A program made the position numbers and the translations under genes. 64,000 bases of DNA from Flavobacteriales bacterium (GTDB taxonomy: Bacteria > Bacteroidota > Bacteroidia > Flavobacteriales_F > PHOS-HE28): contig JADKHI010000001.1 of assembly GCA_016721825.1 (NCBI GenBank), forward strand, positions 248,001-312,000. Reading direction: 5' to 3'. This document shows, in pieces, positions 34,051-43,596 of this stretch. Within the stretch, counting starts at the first letter, position 1. Each line of letters begins with the position of its first letter. Under the pieces are notes generated by a model that did not search any database, was not told the DNA's origin, and saw only the letters and a program-made list of their open reading frames with translations.

Positions 34051-35406
34051 TCACTGGCCCGCTTTAGGGAGCCAGGGATGCTGGAAGGTGCAGCCGGCGT
34101 AATCGTCCAGGACCCGAACATAGATGTTCGCCAGGTGGTCCTTCACCCAGTCGTCCACGGCCTTCTGCCGCTTCCGGCCTTCAGCGGCCTGTCGGATAAG
34201 CTCGTAGTCGTCCTTCAGGTTCATGCGGTGCGGCTCCGAACGCGACGTGAGGCGGATCACCCGATAGGCTTGGGTGCCGTCAGGCTGTGTTACCGCCTGG
34301 GCCTCGCTGATCTGGGCGGTCTTCAGCTTGTCCACGACGAAGAAGGTCTGCTGATCAAGGTCTCCGATGGCCCATTTCGTGGAGCCCGTGTTGGGCTCAA
34401 GCATCACTCCGTTGGTCGATTGGCTTTCCTCGTCATCGCTCAGCTCGGCCGCCGCTTTACCGAACTCCAGGATCCCATCGCGCACCAAGGCGGCCACACT
34501 GTCCACGTAGTTCTTCGCCAGCTTCAGGTCCGCGCTGCCGATCTGGGCCTGCACCAGAACGTGGCGCGCATTGTATTGTTCACCGCGGCGTTCGATCATC
34601 TGCATGAAGTGGTAGCCGAAGGTGGTCTTGAAGACCTGCGAGATCTCGCCATCCTTGAGGCTCATGGCGACGGCGTCGAACTCAGGCACCATCACCCCTT
34701 GAGGCACCATGCCCAGTTCACCGCACTTGTCCTTGCTGCCAGGATCCTCACTGTAGAGGGTCGCGAGCACGCAGAAGTCCTCCCCTTTCACCGCGCGCTC
34801 ACGCAGCTCCTCACACTTGCGTCGCACACGGCGGTCCTCTGCCTCACTGGGGCGCGCCTTCCGAAGGATCATCGCGAACTCCACCTCGGCGTTGATAAAG
34901 GGCAGGCTATCAACAGGGATCTCCTTGAAGAACTTCTCGACCTCCTTGGGCGTGACGCGCAGGCCGCTGGTCAACTGCTCCTGCATCATGCCAACCTGAA
35001 GCTGGTCGGCGATGGCGTCATGGAAATCAGCCTTGATCTCCTTGATCGACTTGCCGTAGAACTTCTCCAAGGCCTCTGGTCCGCCGAGCTGCTGTTCGAA
35101 TACCCTGATCCGGCGGTCCAGTTCACCCTCCACGCGTGCTTCTTCGGGGTAGACGCTGTCGATGCGGGCCTGTTCGAGCAGGAGCTTCTCGTAGAGCAGC
35201 CCTTCCAGCTCGTTGCAGGCCATGTCATCGCTGATGCGTTCGCCGGCGTTCCGCGCCTGTTCCAAACGGGTGGCCAGGTCACTGTACAGTACAACACGAC
35301 CACCGACGTTGGCGATCACACCATCGATGAACTGACCTGTGGGCTGTGCCATGGAGCTGCCCCAGCAGAACACCAGCAGCGCCAGCAGACTAGAGCACCT
35401 CGACAT
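34051..35406 (-). CDS. SurA-like periplasmic peptidyl-prolyl isomerase
   Basis: 451 aa with a signal peptide (M-S-R-C-S-S-L-L-A-L-L-V-F...M-A-Q). A SurA-type N-terminal chaperone region (about 25-175, V-I-A-N-V-G-G-R-V-V-L-Y-S-D-L) is followed by two parvulin-type rotamase segments (~180-285 with G-E-L-G-M-V-P-Q-G and T-T-F-G-Y-H-F-M-Q; ~290-390 beginning A-R-H-V-L-V-Q). It escorts unfolded outer-membrane proteins. The ATG at 35406 lies inside the 3' end of the upstream gene (17-nt overlap), implying coupled translation; a frame extending to 35535 lacks a signal peptide. Confidence 0.88.
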   Translation of the reverse strand: MSRCSSLLALLVFCWGSSMAQPTGQFIDGVIANVGGRVVLYSDLATRLEQARNAGERISDDMACNELEGLLYEKLLLEQARIDSVYPEEARVEGELDRRIRVFEQQLGGPEALEKFYGKSIKEIKADFHDAIADQLQVGMMQEQLTSGLRVTPKEVEKFFKEIPVDSLPFINAEVEFAMILRKARPSEAEDRRVRRKCEELRERAVKGEDFCVLATLYSEDPGSKDKCGELGMVPQGVMVPEFDAVAMSLKDGEISQVFKTTFGYHFMQMIERRGEQYNARHVLVQAQIGSADLKLAKNYVDSVAALVRDGILEFGKAAAELSDDEESQSTNGVMLEPNTGSTKWAIGDLDQQTFFVVDKLKTAQISEAQAVTQPDGTQAYRVIRLTSRSEPHRMNLKDDYELIRQAAEGRKRQKAVDDWVKDHLANIYVRVLDDYAGCTFQHPWLPKAGQ

Positions 35407-36250
35407 CCTTCTTGTCCAATGCATCGCGGTAAAGGTCAGTGCGCATCCGCTCGATGAGCTGGATCTTGCGCTGGTTGATGAGGATCGATCGGATCTGCAT
35501 GCGCACCAAAGGAAGCGGTGAGATGCTCTCCCCAAGGCGGTGCTCCAGCAGGTCCACGAAGTAGGTGCTCACGCTGTCCTGGGCCATCACCTTATCGTGA
35601 CGGGGGATCCAATCGGTGGGGTTGTCCACTTGCAAGGGCACCTGTTGAAGAAGTTCAGTGAAAGGCACCCATTGATCCCGGCTGTCGACCATGGCCACGC
35701 CGTGCCCGGCCAGCCAGACCTCCAGCTCGTGTTGGTCCGTCTCCTTGCCACTGCGCCACCACTGCTCGATCTTCTTCAGTATTCGCTTATCCTCCTCCCG
35801 CAGCTTGAACCACCGCACCCGCACGATATTGTCCTTCAGCAGGAAGTTCTTCTGGTTCTCGGTATAGTAGCGGTCCACTTCGGCATCCGCGACCGTGGTG
35901 TCCAGCTTCTGGCCGACCAAGGCCTCTTCGTAAGCGTAGGTCAGCAACGAGCGCCGGTAGGTCTCGACCTTCGCTTCGATCTCCTGTTGGTCTGTGCCAA
36001 GATCCGCCGCTGCCTTGTGCAGCACCACTTGTTCGCGCAACCAGTTCTCAATGAACTGGGCCGCCATGGCGGAGCTATCTGCAGCTGTGGCGTCCAAGGG
36101 GATCACTTGGCGGAGGTCGCTCCAGTACAGTTCCTGATCGTAGGCCCGCGCCACCGCAGGGTCACCGGCATCGTGGTCCGCGCCGCAGCCGGAAAGCAGA
36201 AGGGCGGCGATCACCGCCGCCCCTCCGATGCTGTTCCGTCCGCGTTCCAC
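35390..36250 (-). CDS. Lipoprotein of the isomerase operon, SurA-N-like without a clear parvulin domain
   Basis: 286 aa. The N-terminus carries a lipobox (A-L-L-L-S-G-C, Cys22), so it is a lipoprotein. Residues ~60-150 are helical and resemble the chaperone arm of SurA/PpiC proteins (F-I-E-N-W-L-R-E-Q-V-V-L-H-K-A-A, then Y-Y-T-E-N-Q-K-N-F). The usual parvulin motifs (G-x-x-G-W-F, F-G-Y-H-I) are absent, so isomerase activity is unlikely and a holdase role is more probable. It sits 3 nt after the first isomerase gene and overlaps the next by 17 nt. Confidence 0.78.
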   Translation of the reverse strand: MERGRNSIGGAAVIAALLLSGCGADHDAGDPAVARAYDQELYWSDLRQVIPLDATAADSSAMAAQFIENWLREQVVLHKAAADLGTDQQEIEAKVETYRRSLLTYAYEEALVGQKLDTTVADAEVDRYYTENQKNFLLKDNIVRVRWFKLREEDKRILKKIEQWWRSGKETDQHELEVWLAGHGVAMVDSRDQWVPFTELLQQVPLQVDNPTDWIPRHDKVMAQDSVSTYFVDLLEHRLGESISPLPLVRMQIRSILINQRKIQLIERMRTDLYRDALDKKDVEVL

Positions 36251-36253
36251 GGC

Positions 36254-38401
36254 CTATCGGATGCTTTGAAGCACGTCCTTGTTCACCACAACGGGGTACT
36301 TGGCGCGCAGTTCCTTGATCCAATCCTTCTCCAGCTGGTCCTGGTAGGCGGCCGTTACCAAGCCACGGGCCTCGTTCAACGGCTTCGGGCTGGGCGGGAC
36401 CACGGACTTCAGGTCGGCGATCACCACGCGGCCGTTCACCTCGTAATTGGTGCTAAGGCCGGGCTGCACATTGCCTTTCAGGTACGGCTTATCCTCCTCA
36501 CTGAAGATCCCACTATCGATCGTCAGGTTGAGGGCGGAGGTCTTGTTCACCACATCGGTAAGATCAGCACCACGCTTGCCCTTCTTCACCAGGGAACGTA
36601 CCTGCTTGGCCACATCCGTGTTGGCGCAGTCGTACAGATCCGCCTCGTAGCGCGTGGGGTACATGTACACGGTCTTGTTCGCCTGGTAGTAGTTGTCAAG
36701 CCCAACGGTATCCTTCACGGCCTTGCTCCACACCTTCTGGTCGGTGAGCTCGAACAACAGGATGCCATCGCGGTACTCCTTCATCAACATGCGGAACTCG
36801 GGGTACTTCTTCTCCAGGTTGGCGTCCTCGAACTCCAGCACCTTGTCATCGACGAACTGAGTGAACCGCTCATCGACGTAGGCCCCGATCGGGCGGGTGG
36901 ACTCGCGGCGCTGCTTGCTCTCGATGTAGTTCAGCAGGTCGGTCTGGGAGAACGAAGCACCATCCATGGTGAAGACGGGCTTGGCGAGCACTTTCGCCTT
37001 GGCGCGGTCGTAGGCCCAGCCTTCGTTCACGTCGCGGATCACGACCGTATCCGTGGGATTCTTCTGCATGTCGTCATACTTGCGACTGCGCACGTTCACC
37101 ACCTTGCCTGCCTCCAGGGTGCCGTTGATCTCGCGCTTGTAGCGCATGCCCTTGTGCATCACGATGCCTTCGGTCACGTCCTTGCGGATCAGCGTGTCGG
37201 TGATGGCGGTGCCTTTCAGGAAGATGGTGGTGTCGACCATCTTGTACAGCGCCTTCACATCCTTGGTGTAGGGGGTGAAGTGGTAGTCCTTCTTCAGGCG
37301 CTCCAGGTAGGCCTTGCGGGTGATGTCGGCTCGGCTATCGCGTCCGATCTTGGACTTCAATTCGCCCTTGGCCTCATCGAAGGTGGGGGGCGCCTTGTAC
37401 TCCAGGCGCTGCACGATGTGCCATCCGAAACGGGTGCGGAAAGGCTCGGAAATGTCACCATCCGCCTTCAGAGCGAACGAAGCGTCCTCGAACTCCTCGA
37501 TCATCTTGCCGGTTCCGAACATGGGCAGCTCACCACCCTTGCCGCTGCTGCTCTCGTCCTCGCTGTACTTCAGCGCGGCGTCGGCGAAGGTGATCCGCTT
37601 GGCCAACAGCTGCGTGTGCACCTCGCGGATGCGGCGCTCAGCGTCGGCACTGCGACCGGTGGTATCGTTCTCGGTAGCACGGAGCATGACGTGCGCGACG
37701 CGGATCTGGCCACGGGCCGGACGCTTGCCGACAACCTTGATGATGTGGTAGCCGAAACGGGTGCGGACAGGTGCGCTCACCTCCCCGGCCTTGGTGTTGT
37801 ATGCTGCCGTCTCGAAGGGATAGACCATCTGCAAGGCGCTGAACCAGCCGAGGTCACCGCCGTTCTTGGCAGCGCTGGGGTCGTCGCTGCCGCCCTTGGA
37901 ACGGGCCACGGTAGCGAAGTCCTCACCACCGATCACCCGCGCACGCAGGGCCGAGACCTTCTTGAACGCGACCAGGGTATCCTCCGGTGAAGCATCGGGG
38001 CCGACCTGCACAAGGATGTGGCTCGCGCGCACCTCCGTGCCCATCCGATCGTAGGCCTCCTTCATAAGCTGATCGTTCAGTTCACGATCGATCAGGTAGG
38101 GACGTGCCAGCTGCTTGCGGTAGCCGTCGAGCTCCGTCTTGAACTTCGCCACGGTGTCCAGGCCTTCCACCTCAGCCTCGCGCACCTTCAACTTGTAGTT
38201 GATGAAGAGGTCGAGGTACTCGTTCAGGGCCTCGGGCGTCACCGGAGCGTCCTTGTTGTTCTTCTTGTAGATGGCCTCGAACTCACTCTTCGTCACGGGC
38301 TTGCCGTCCACGGTGAGCAATACGGCGTCGTCGCCCTGGCCCATGGCCGAAGTGCCCACAAGGGCGCCCAGGAAAAGGGCCATGATGAATTTCCTCTGCA
38401 T
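36254..38401 (-). CDS. Periplasmic peptidyl-prolyl isomerase with two parvulin domains
   Basis: 715 aa, signal peptide 1-21 (ending S-A-M-G-Q). A SurA_N/PpiC-type helical region comes first (Y-L-D-L-F-I-N-Y-K-L-K-V-R-E-A). Two intact parvulin domains follow: ~123-228 (R-A-S-H-I-L-V-Q, G-G-D-L-G-W-F, T-R-F-G-Y-H-I-I-K) and ~233-335 (R-V-A-H-V-M-L-R, G-G-E-L-P-M-F-G-T-G, T-R-F-G-W-H-I-V-Q). The ~370 aa C-terminal part has no clear family but ends in another helical, chaperone-like stretch. First gene of an operon with a lipoprotein, SurA-like isomerase and MoxR, an arrangement common in Bacteroidota. Confidence 0.88.
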   Translation of the reverse strand: MQRKFIMALFLGALVGTSAMGQGDDAVLLTVDGKPVTKSEFEAIYKKNNKDAPVTPEALNEYLDLFINYKLKVREAEVEGLDTVAKFKTELDGYRKQLARPYLIDRELNDQLMKEAYDRMGTEVRASHILVQVGPDASPEDTLVAFKKVSALRARVIGGEDFATVARSKGGSDDPSAAKNGGDLGWFSALQMVYPFETAAYNTKAGEVSAPVRTRFGYHIIKVVGKRPARGQIRVAHVMLRATENDTTGRSADAERRIREVHTQLLAKRITFADAALKYSEDESSSGKGGELPMFGTGKMIEEFEDASFALKADGDISEPFRTRFGWHIVQRLEYKAPPTFDEAKGELKSKIGRDSRADITRKAYLERLKKDYHFTPYTKDVKALYKMVDTTIFLKGTAITDTLIRKDVTEGIVMHKGMRYKREINGTLEAGKVVNVRSRKYDDMQKNPTDTVVIRDVNEGWAYDRAKAKVLAKPVFTMDGASFSQTDLLNYIESKQRRESTRPIGAYVDERFTQFVDDKVLEFEDANLEKKYPEFRMLMKEYRDGILLFELTDQKVWSKAVKDTVGLDNYYQANKTVYMYPTRYEADLYDCANTDVAKQVRSLVKKGKRGADLTDVVNKTSALNLTIDSGIFSEEDKPYLKGNVQPGLSTNYEVNGRVVIADLKSVVPPSPKPLNEARGLVTAAYQDQLEKDWIKELRAKYPVVVNKDVLQSIR

Positions 38402-38436
38402 GACTGATGTGTCCGTTATCGTTGCTGAAAGGGTGC

Positions 38437-38444
38437 CAAATGTA
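38437..38444 (-). promoter_or_regulatory. -7 element of the isomerase operon
   Basis: TACATTTG on the minus strand is an exact TAnnTTTG match, 35 nt before the ATG at 38401. No TTG lies at the usual -33 distance. Confidence 0.45.
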
Positions 38445-38538
38445 ACCGATCGTTCCGGGGGCCTTAGGCGCGGGCGAAGTGGTGCCGTTAAAAAGATCCA
38501 ATGGCGCGGGGTGAAATGCTACTTTGCCCGCCCACACC

Positions 38539-40185
38539 ATGATCCGTTCGCTCTTCCGTCGCCGTCCGCTCCACGCTTCCCCGGACCAGCCGGAGGAGAC
38601 CGACAGCCACCTCCTGAACCGCACGCTATCCGTGCGCGACCTCACCTTCTTTGGCATTGCAGCTGTCATCGGGGCGGGCAGCTTCAGCAGCATGGGGCAA
38701 GCCTGTGCCAGCGGGGGCCCGGGCGTGGTGTTCCTCTTCGTGATCTGCGCCATCGCCTGCGGCTTCACGGCCTTGTGCTACGCGGAGTTCGCTGCTCGGG
38801 TGCCTTCCGGCGGCAGCGCCTACACCTATGCCTACGTCAGCTTCGGGGAGGTCTTCGCCTGGATCATCGGCTGGGCCCTGCTGATGGAGTACAGCATCGG
38901 CAACATCTATGTGGCCTTCAGCTGGAGCGGCTATTTCACCAACCTGCTTGAGGGCATCGGCCTGCACATGCCGGAATGGTTGACCATCAACTACCGCAGT
39001 GCCCATGCTTCGGCATTGGTCGGCACCATCGGGGAAGGACTGATCGCTTGGAACACTGCCCCCATGATCGGCGGACTCCGCATCATTTTCGACCTGCCCG
39101 CCTTCGCCATCAACATCCTCATTACCTGGCTGGTGTTCACCGGGGTGAAGGAGAGCCGCAACGCCAGCAACATCATGGTCGTGGTCAAGCTCGCCATCAT
39201 TGGACTGGTGATCGCCGTGGGCCTCGGCTACATCGACATCGACAACTGGACGCCCTTCATGCCGAACGGCTTCGGTGGCGTGATGGCAGGCGTGAGCGCC
39301 GTGTTCTTCGCCTACATCGGCTTCGATGCCGTGAGCACCTTGGCCGAAGAAAGCAAGGACCCGCAACGCGATCTGCCCCGGGGCATGATGTGGAGCCTGG
39401 GCATTTGCACGGCACTGTATATCCTGCTGGCGCTAGTGCTGACGGGCATGGTGAGCTACACCCAGCTGAACGTGAGCGATCCCCTGGCCGAGGTCTTCGC
39501 CATCCGGGGCGTGAAGTGGATGCTCTTCCTGGTAAGCATCGCGGCCGTGGTGGCCATGACGAGCGTGATGCTCGTGTTCCAGCTGGGCCAACCTCGCATC
39601 TGGATGAGCATGAGCCGCGACGGTCTGCTGCCCCCCCGCTTCGCCAGCATCCACCCCAAGTACAAGACCCCCGGCTTCAGCACCTTGGTGACCGGGGCCG
39701 TGGTGGGCATCCCCATCTTCTTCACCGATGAGAGCTTCATCCTTGACTTTACGAGCATCGGCACCCTCTTCGCCTTCGTGCTGGTCTGCGGTGGGGTGCT
39801 GATCCTGCCTTACCGCGAAAAGACCCACGGTCGCTTCCACTTGCCCTACATCAATTCGAAGTTCATCGCCCCGCTGCTCGGCCTGGTCACCTTGGCCCTT
39901 CTCGTCACATTGGACCCGAACCATTTCCACCGCGCATTGGGCCGCACTGGCGGTGCCCCGAACATCCCCTTGCTGGTGTTCTATGCACTGTGCGTTGTGC
40001 TGGCCTGGTTCAGCTTCAAGAAGAGCTGGTCGCTGATCCCACTGCTGGGGCTGGTGAGCTGTTGCTACCTGCTGACCGGCATGGCCGTGAGCAACTGGCA
40101 ATGGTTCGGGATCTGGCTGCTGGTGGGGCTGGTGTGCTACTTCGCGTATGGCTGGAGCCATAGTAAGTTGGCGACCAAGGGATAG
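38539..40185 (+). CDS. APC-family amino acid permease (cationic amino acid transporter-like)
   Basis: 548 aa with about 12-14 predicted membrane helices. The first helix has the APC signature F-F-G-I-A-A-V-I-G-A-G-S-F-S-S-M-G, the substrate-binding G-A-G turn; then G-P-G-V-V-F-L-F, Y-A-E-F-A-A-R-V-P-S-G-G-S-A-Y-T-Y and F-F-A-Y-I-G-F-D-A-V-S-T-L-A-E-E (helix 6 region) are all typical of YfnA/CAT members. It moves amino acids by proton symport or exchange; which ones is not determined. The ATG at 38539 is preferred to one 15 nt upstream. Confidence 0.9.
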   Translation: MIRSLFRRRPLHASPDQPEETDSHLLNRTLSVRDLTFFGIAAVIGAGSFSSMGQACASGGPGVVFLFVICAIACGFTALCYAEFAARVPSGGSAYTYAYVSFGEVFAWIIGWALLMEYSIGNIYVAFSWSGYFTNLLEGIGLHMPEWLTINYRSAHASALVGTIGEGLIAWNTAPMIGGLRIIFDLPAFAINILITWLVFTGVKESRNASNIMVVVKLAIIGLVIAVGLGYIDIDNWTPFMPNGFGGVMAGVSAVFFAYIGFDAVSTLAEESKDPQRDLPRGMMWSLGICTALYILLALVLTGMVSYTQLNVSDPLAEVFAIRGVKWMLFLVSIAAVVAMTSVMLVFQLGQPRIWMSMSRDGLLPPRFASIHPKYKTPGFSTLVTGAVVGIPIFFTDESFILDFTSIGTLFAFVLVCGGVLILPYREKTHGRFHLPYINSKFIAPLLGLVTLALLVTLDPNHFHRALGRTGGAPNIPLLVFYALCVVLAWFSFKKSWSLIPLLGLVSCCYLLTGMAVSNWQWFGIWLLVGLVCYFAYGWSHSKLATKG

Positions 40186-40230
40186 TCGGCGCGACGGGCG
40201 TTCACCAATAGCGCCGATCTTCGTGCCCCG

Positions 40231-42270
40231 ATGACCTTCCTCTTCCCTGGCTTCCTGTGGGCGCTCGCTGCGCTGGCCATCCCCGTCATCATCCACCTCT
40301 TCCAGCTCCGGCGCTTCAAGCGGATCGACTTCCCCAACGTGCGCTTCCTGAAGGATGTGGCGCAGCAGACCCGTGCCCGCAAGAAGGTACGCCACTGGCT
40401 GACCCTGCTGGCCCGCATGGCCGCGCTGGCCTGCCTGGTGCTCGCCTTCGCACAACCCTACATTCCCCGCACTGATGCGCCTGTGACCTCCGGCCAACGC
40501 GCCGTTTCAATCTATGTGGACGACAGCTGGAGCATGGACGGACAGAACGCCGAGGGCCGACTGCTCGATCAGGCCCGGAAAGGCGCACAGGACGTGATCA
40601 TGGGCCACTCGGCCTCGGACCGCTTCCAAGTGCTCACCGGTCGTTTCGAAGGGCGCCAGCAAGTGCTCACCGGGCGCGATGAAGCCCTGGCCAGTGCTGC
40701 ACAGGCCGAGGTGGGACCCTTCAGCCGTCCGCTCTCACAAGTGCTCGCCCGACAGGCGGAAGCCCTTGCCCGCGCCGAGGCTCCCGTGCGCCGTCGCTAC
40801 CTCTTCACCGACCTACAGCGTGCCTCCGTGGATGTGGAGCGCTGGACCGATGACACGACCATGCGAACGGTTATCGTGCCGCTGTCCAGCGCCGCACCGG
40901 ACAACCTCTCCATCGATTCGGCCTGGTTCGCTTCACCCGTGCGCCGTCTGGGCCAGAGCGAGGAACTGCATGTGCGCATCCGCAACCATGGGGAGCAGGC
41001 GCTGGAGAACGTGCCGCTGAAGCTTACTGTCGATGGGCGCCAACGCGCGGGGTCCACCTTCAGCGTGGAAGGCGGTGCGGCGGTGGATACCATCCTGCAC
41101 TTCACCAACGACGCCACCGGGGACCATTGGGGAAGCATCGCGCTCACCGACCGCCCCGTGACCTTCGATGACGAGCTCTTCATAGCCTACCACACGGCGG
41201 AACGCTTGCGCGTGACCTTGTTGAGCGGTGGCGACGCGATCAGCGACAAGAGCATCGAGGCCGTCTTCGCGGGTGACAGCAGCCATGTGTTCACCCAGTT
41301 CCCCTACAAGGCCTTCGACCTTTCCACCCTGCAACGCACGGACCTGGTGGTGCTGAACGGACTGGCCGAAGTGCCCAGCGGACTTGCAGGAGCGCTGAAG
41401 AGTTTCGTGGATGAAGGGGGAAGCGTCGCCATATTCCCTGCCGCCAAGCTCGATGGTTCCGGCCTCGCACCGCTATTGACACCCTTCGGGATCAGTGGTC
41501 CCAGCCGCACCGACACCGCGGCCATGAAGGTGGACCGTATCGACCTGGAAGAGCCCTTCTACAGGGAGGTCTTCAGCACCATGCCCCGCAACGTGGAACT
41601 GCCCTTGGTGCGCCTGCGCCATGCCTTCGTGCCACGACCGGGAGCCGACCAGCTGCTGCGCCTGCAGGATGGATCGACCTTCCTCAGCGCCACCCGAAGC
41701 GGTCGCGGCAAGGTGTACATGTGCGCCTCTCCCTTGACCGAGGCAGCAGGGAACTTCACGCGCCACGCCCTCTTCCCCACGTCCTTGTTGCGCATGGCCG
41801 AACTGAGCCGACCCATGGGCATGCTCTACCACATCATCGGAGACGAGGCCACCATTGCCTTGGACGGTGTGGAGATGAGCGGTGAGGGCGCTGCTCACCT
41901 GAAGGGTCCGCAAGGGCTTGACCTGGTGCCCGAACTGCGCCGAACGCCTGCGGGGAATGCCATCGTGCTGCACGACCAGGACCTGTTGCCCGGGGCCTAT
42001 GCCTTGGTGCTGGAGAAGGACACCCTGCAGATGCTCGCGCTCGACCTGCCACGAACCGAAAGCGACCTCAGCGCCTACAGCCCCGAGGAATTGCAACGCG
42101 CCCTCGAACAGCAAGGGCTAGGCAGCTTCTCCGTCCTGGACACCGCACCGGGCGACCTTTCGCTAAGTTTGAAGGACCTCGACCAGGGCGTTAAGCTGTG
42201 GAAATGGTTCCTGATCGCGGCCCTGTTGTTCCTGGCCTTGGAGATCCTCTTCATCCGATCGGAAAAATGA
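40231..42270 (+). CDS. BatA-like membrane protein with vWA-type region
   Basis: 679 aa. The N-terminus is the BatA double-helix region (F-L-F-P-G-F-L-W-A-L-A-A-L-A-I-P-V-I-I-H-L-F-Q-L-R-R, then F-P-N-V-R-F-L-K). A von Willebrand A-like segment starts with D-D-S-W-S-M, a near-MIDAS motif. A long periplasmic beta region follows, and one C-terminal helix (~655-672) ends the protein, so both termini appear anchored in the inner membrane. Such proteins work with MoxR ATPases in envelope stress functions in Bacteroidota; direct role unknown. A GATCTTCG box ends 7 nt before the ATG (40216-40223). Its stop overlaps the next start (ATGA). Confidence 0.85.
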   Translation: MTFLFPGFLWALAALAIPVIIHLFQLRRFKRIDFPNVRFLKDVAQQTRARKKVRHWLTLLARMAALACLVLAFAQPYIPRTDAPVTSGQRAVSIYVDDSWSMDGQNAEGRLLDQARKGAQDVIMGHSASDRFQVLTGRFEGRQQVLTGRDEALASAAQAEVGPFSRPLSQVLARQAEALARAEAPVRRRYLFTDLQRASVDVERWTDDTTMRTVIVPLSSAAPDNLSIDSAWFASPVRRLGQSEELHVRIRNHGEQALENVPLKLTVDGRQRAGSTFSVEGGAAVDTILHFTNDATGDHWGSIALTDRPVTFDDELFIAYHTAERLRVTLLSGGDAISDKSIEAVFAGDSSHVFTQFPYKAFDLSTLQRTDLVVLNGLAEVPSGLAGALKSFVDEGGSVAIFPAAKLDGSGLAPLLTPFGISGPSRTDTAAMKVDRIDLEEPFYREVFSTMPRNVELPLVRLRHAFVPRPGADQLLRLQDGSTFLSATRSGRGKVYMCASPLTEAAGNFTRHALFPTSLLRMAELSRPMGMLYHIIGDEATIALDGVEMSGEGAAHLKGPQGLDLVPELRRTPAGNAIVLHDQDLLPGAYALVLEKDTLQMLALDLPRTESDLSAYSPEELQRALEQQGLGSFSVLDTAPGDLSLSLKDLDQGVKLWKWFLIAALLFLALEILFIRSEK

Positions 42271-43562
42271 AGGACCTGTTGCTTCGTCGTGTGAAGGTGG
42301 TGGACCCCGGAGGCCCGCACCATGAACAGGAAGTCGACATGCTCGTGGTGAACGGGCGCATCACCAAAGTGGGTCAGCGGATCGCCAAGGGCGAAGCACG
42401 CGAGGTCGACCACGCGGGGCTGCACGCAAGCCCGGGCTGGGTGGATCTACAGGCCCACTTCCGCGATCCCGGTGAAGAATACAAGCAGGGGTTGCTCAAC
42501 GGTCTCGATGCCGCCGCCGCCGGAGGCTTCACCGCCGTGGCCACCTTACCTTCCACCGAGCCGCCCGTTGACGCCCGCGCCTCCGTGGACTACCAGTTGC
42601 GCAAGGCCCAGGGACATGCTGTGCGCGTGCTGCCGCTCGGTGCGCTCACCAAAGGACTTAAAGGTCAACAACTGGCCGATCTCTACGACCTGCACCAGGC
42701 CGGTGCCGTGGCCTTCAGCGATGATCAGCATCCGATCCGCAACAGCCGATTGATGCTGCTGGCGCTGCAGTACGCCATGAACTTCAAGGGCACCGTGTTC
42801 AGCTTCCCCAGCAACCCGGACCTGAGCGCCCAAGGGCAGATGCACGAAGGCCAGATGAGCGTACGCTTGGGCATGCGCGGGATCCCTGCGCTGGCCGAGG
42901 TTGTGCAGCTGGAACGTGACCTGGCCCTGCTGGCCTACACGGGTTCGCGCATGCACGTGGCCATGGTGAGCACCGCGGAAGGAGTGGAACTGGTGCGCCA
43001 AGCCAAGCTGCGCAAGCTCAAGGTGACCGCCGCCGTAGCCTCGCACCACCTGCTGCTGGATGACGGCTGCCTGCGCGGCTTCGAAACCAACTACAAGGTG
43101 ATGCCTCCCTTGCGCGACCAAGAGCACATCGAAGCGCTGCGCGAAGGCGTGAAGGATGGCACCATCGACGCTGTGATCAGCGACCACCGCCCTGAGGACG
43201 TGGAACACAAACAACTGGAATTTCCACAGGCCGCCTTCGGGATCATCGGGCTGGAAACGAGCTTCGCCGTGGCCAACACCGCGCTGCGCGGCCGCATGTC
43301 CGTGCGTCGCATCGTGGACCGTTTCTGCACCGGCCCCCGCGCGGTTCTTGGACTCGAAGTGCCCCACATCGCCGAAGGCACTCCCGCGGACCTGACGCTA
43401 TTCGACCCCGCGATCGACTGGCAATTGGCGGCTCGTGACCTGGTGAGCCGCTCGCACAACACGCCGTTCATTGGTCATCGCCTGGTCGGCCGTCCGATGG
43501 GTATCATTGCACAGGGCAAGGCCCTGCTACGCATTCCTTCCGCGGCAGGAACCCTAGCCTGA
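42267..43562 (+). CDS. Dihydroorotase homologue lacking metal ligands
   Basis: 431 aa amidohydrolase-fold protein clearly related to dihydroorotase (PyrC/AllB type): G-W-V-D-L-Q62-A-H64-F-R-D-P-G, A-G-G-F-T-A-V-A-T-L-P-S-T-E-P-P-V, M-H-E-G, and G-I-I-G-L-E-T-S-F. However the first His of the H-x-H metal motif is Gln62, the H-C-E-D region reads S-F-P-S-N-P-D, and H-V-A-M replaces the second His of the usual H-x-x-H-x-S-T. The D-H near 310 remains. This resembles the inactive dihydroorotase-like subunits that structurally support aspartate transcarbamoylase in some bacteria; no pyrB is nearby to test this. ATG at 42267 overlaps the preceding stop. Confidence 0.82.
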   Translation: MKDLLLRRVKVVDPGGPHHEQEVDMLVVNGRITKVGQRIAKGEAREVDHAGLHASPGWVDLQAHFRDPGEEYKQGLLNGLDAAAAGGFTAVATLPSTEPPVDARASVDYQLRKAQGHAVRVLPLGALTKGLKGQQLADLYDLHQAGAVAFSDDQHPIRNSRLMLLALQYAMNFKGTVFSFPSNPDLSAQGQMHEGQMSVRLGMRGIPALAEVVQLERDLALLAYTGSRMHVAMVSTAEGVELVRQAKLRKLKVTAAVASHHLLLDDGCLRGFETNYKVMPPLRDQEHIEALREGVKDGTIDAVISDHRPEDVEHKQLEFPQAAFGIIGLETSFAVANTALRGRMSVRRIVDRFCTGPRAVLGLEVPHIAEGTPADLTLFDPAIDWQLAARDLVSRSHNTPFIGHRLVGRPMGIIAQGKALLRIPSAAGTLA

Positions 43563-43596
43563 TAACCTGCGTTCAACGCCCCACATTCATTTTTCC

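Noticed and set aside
35540..37990. An 816-codon plus-strand open frame over the isomerase operon
   Set aside because: Antisense to clear isomerase genes with conserved domains; the His/Leu/Val-rich translation matches no family and reflects codon bias of the real strand.
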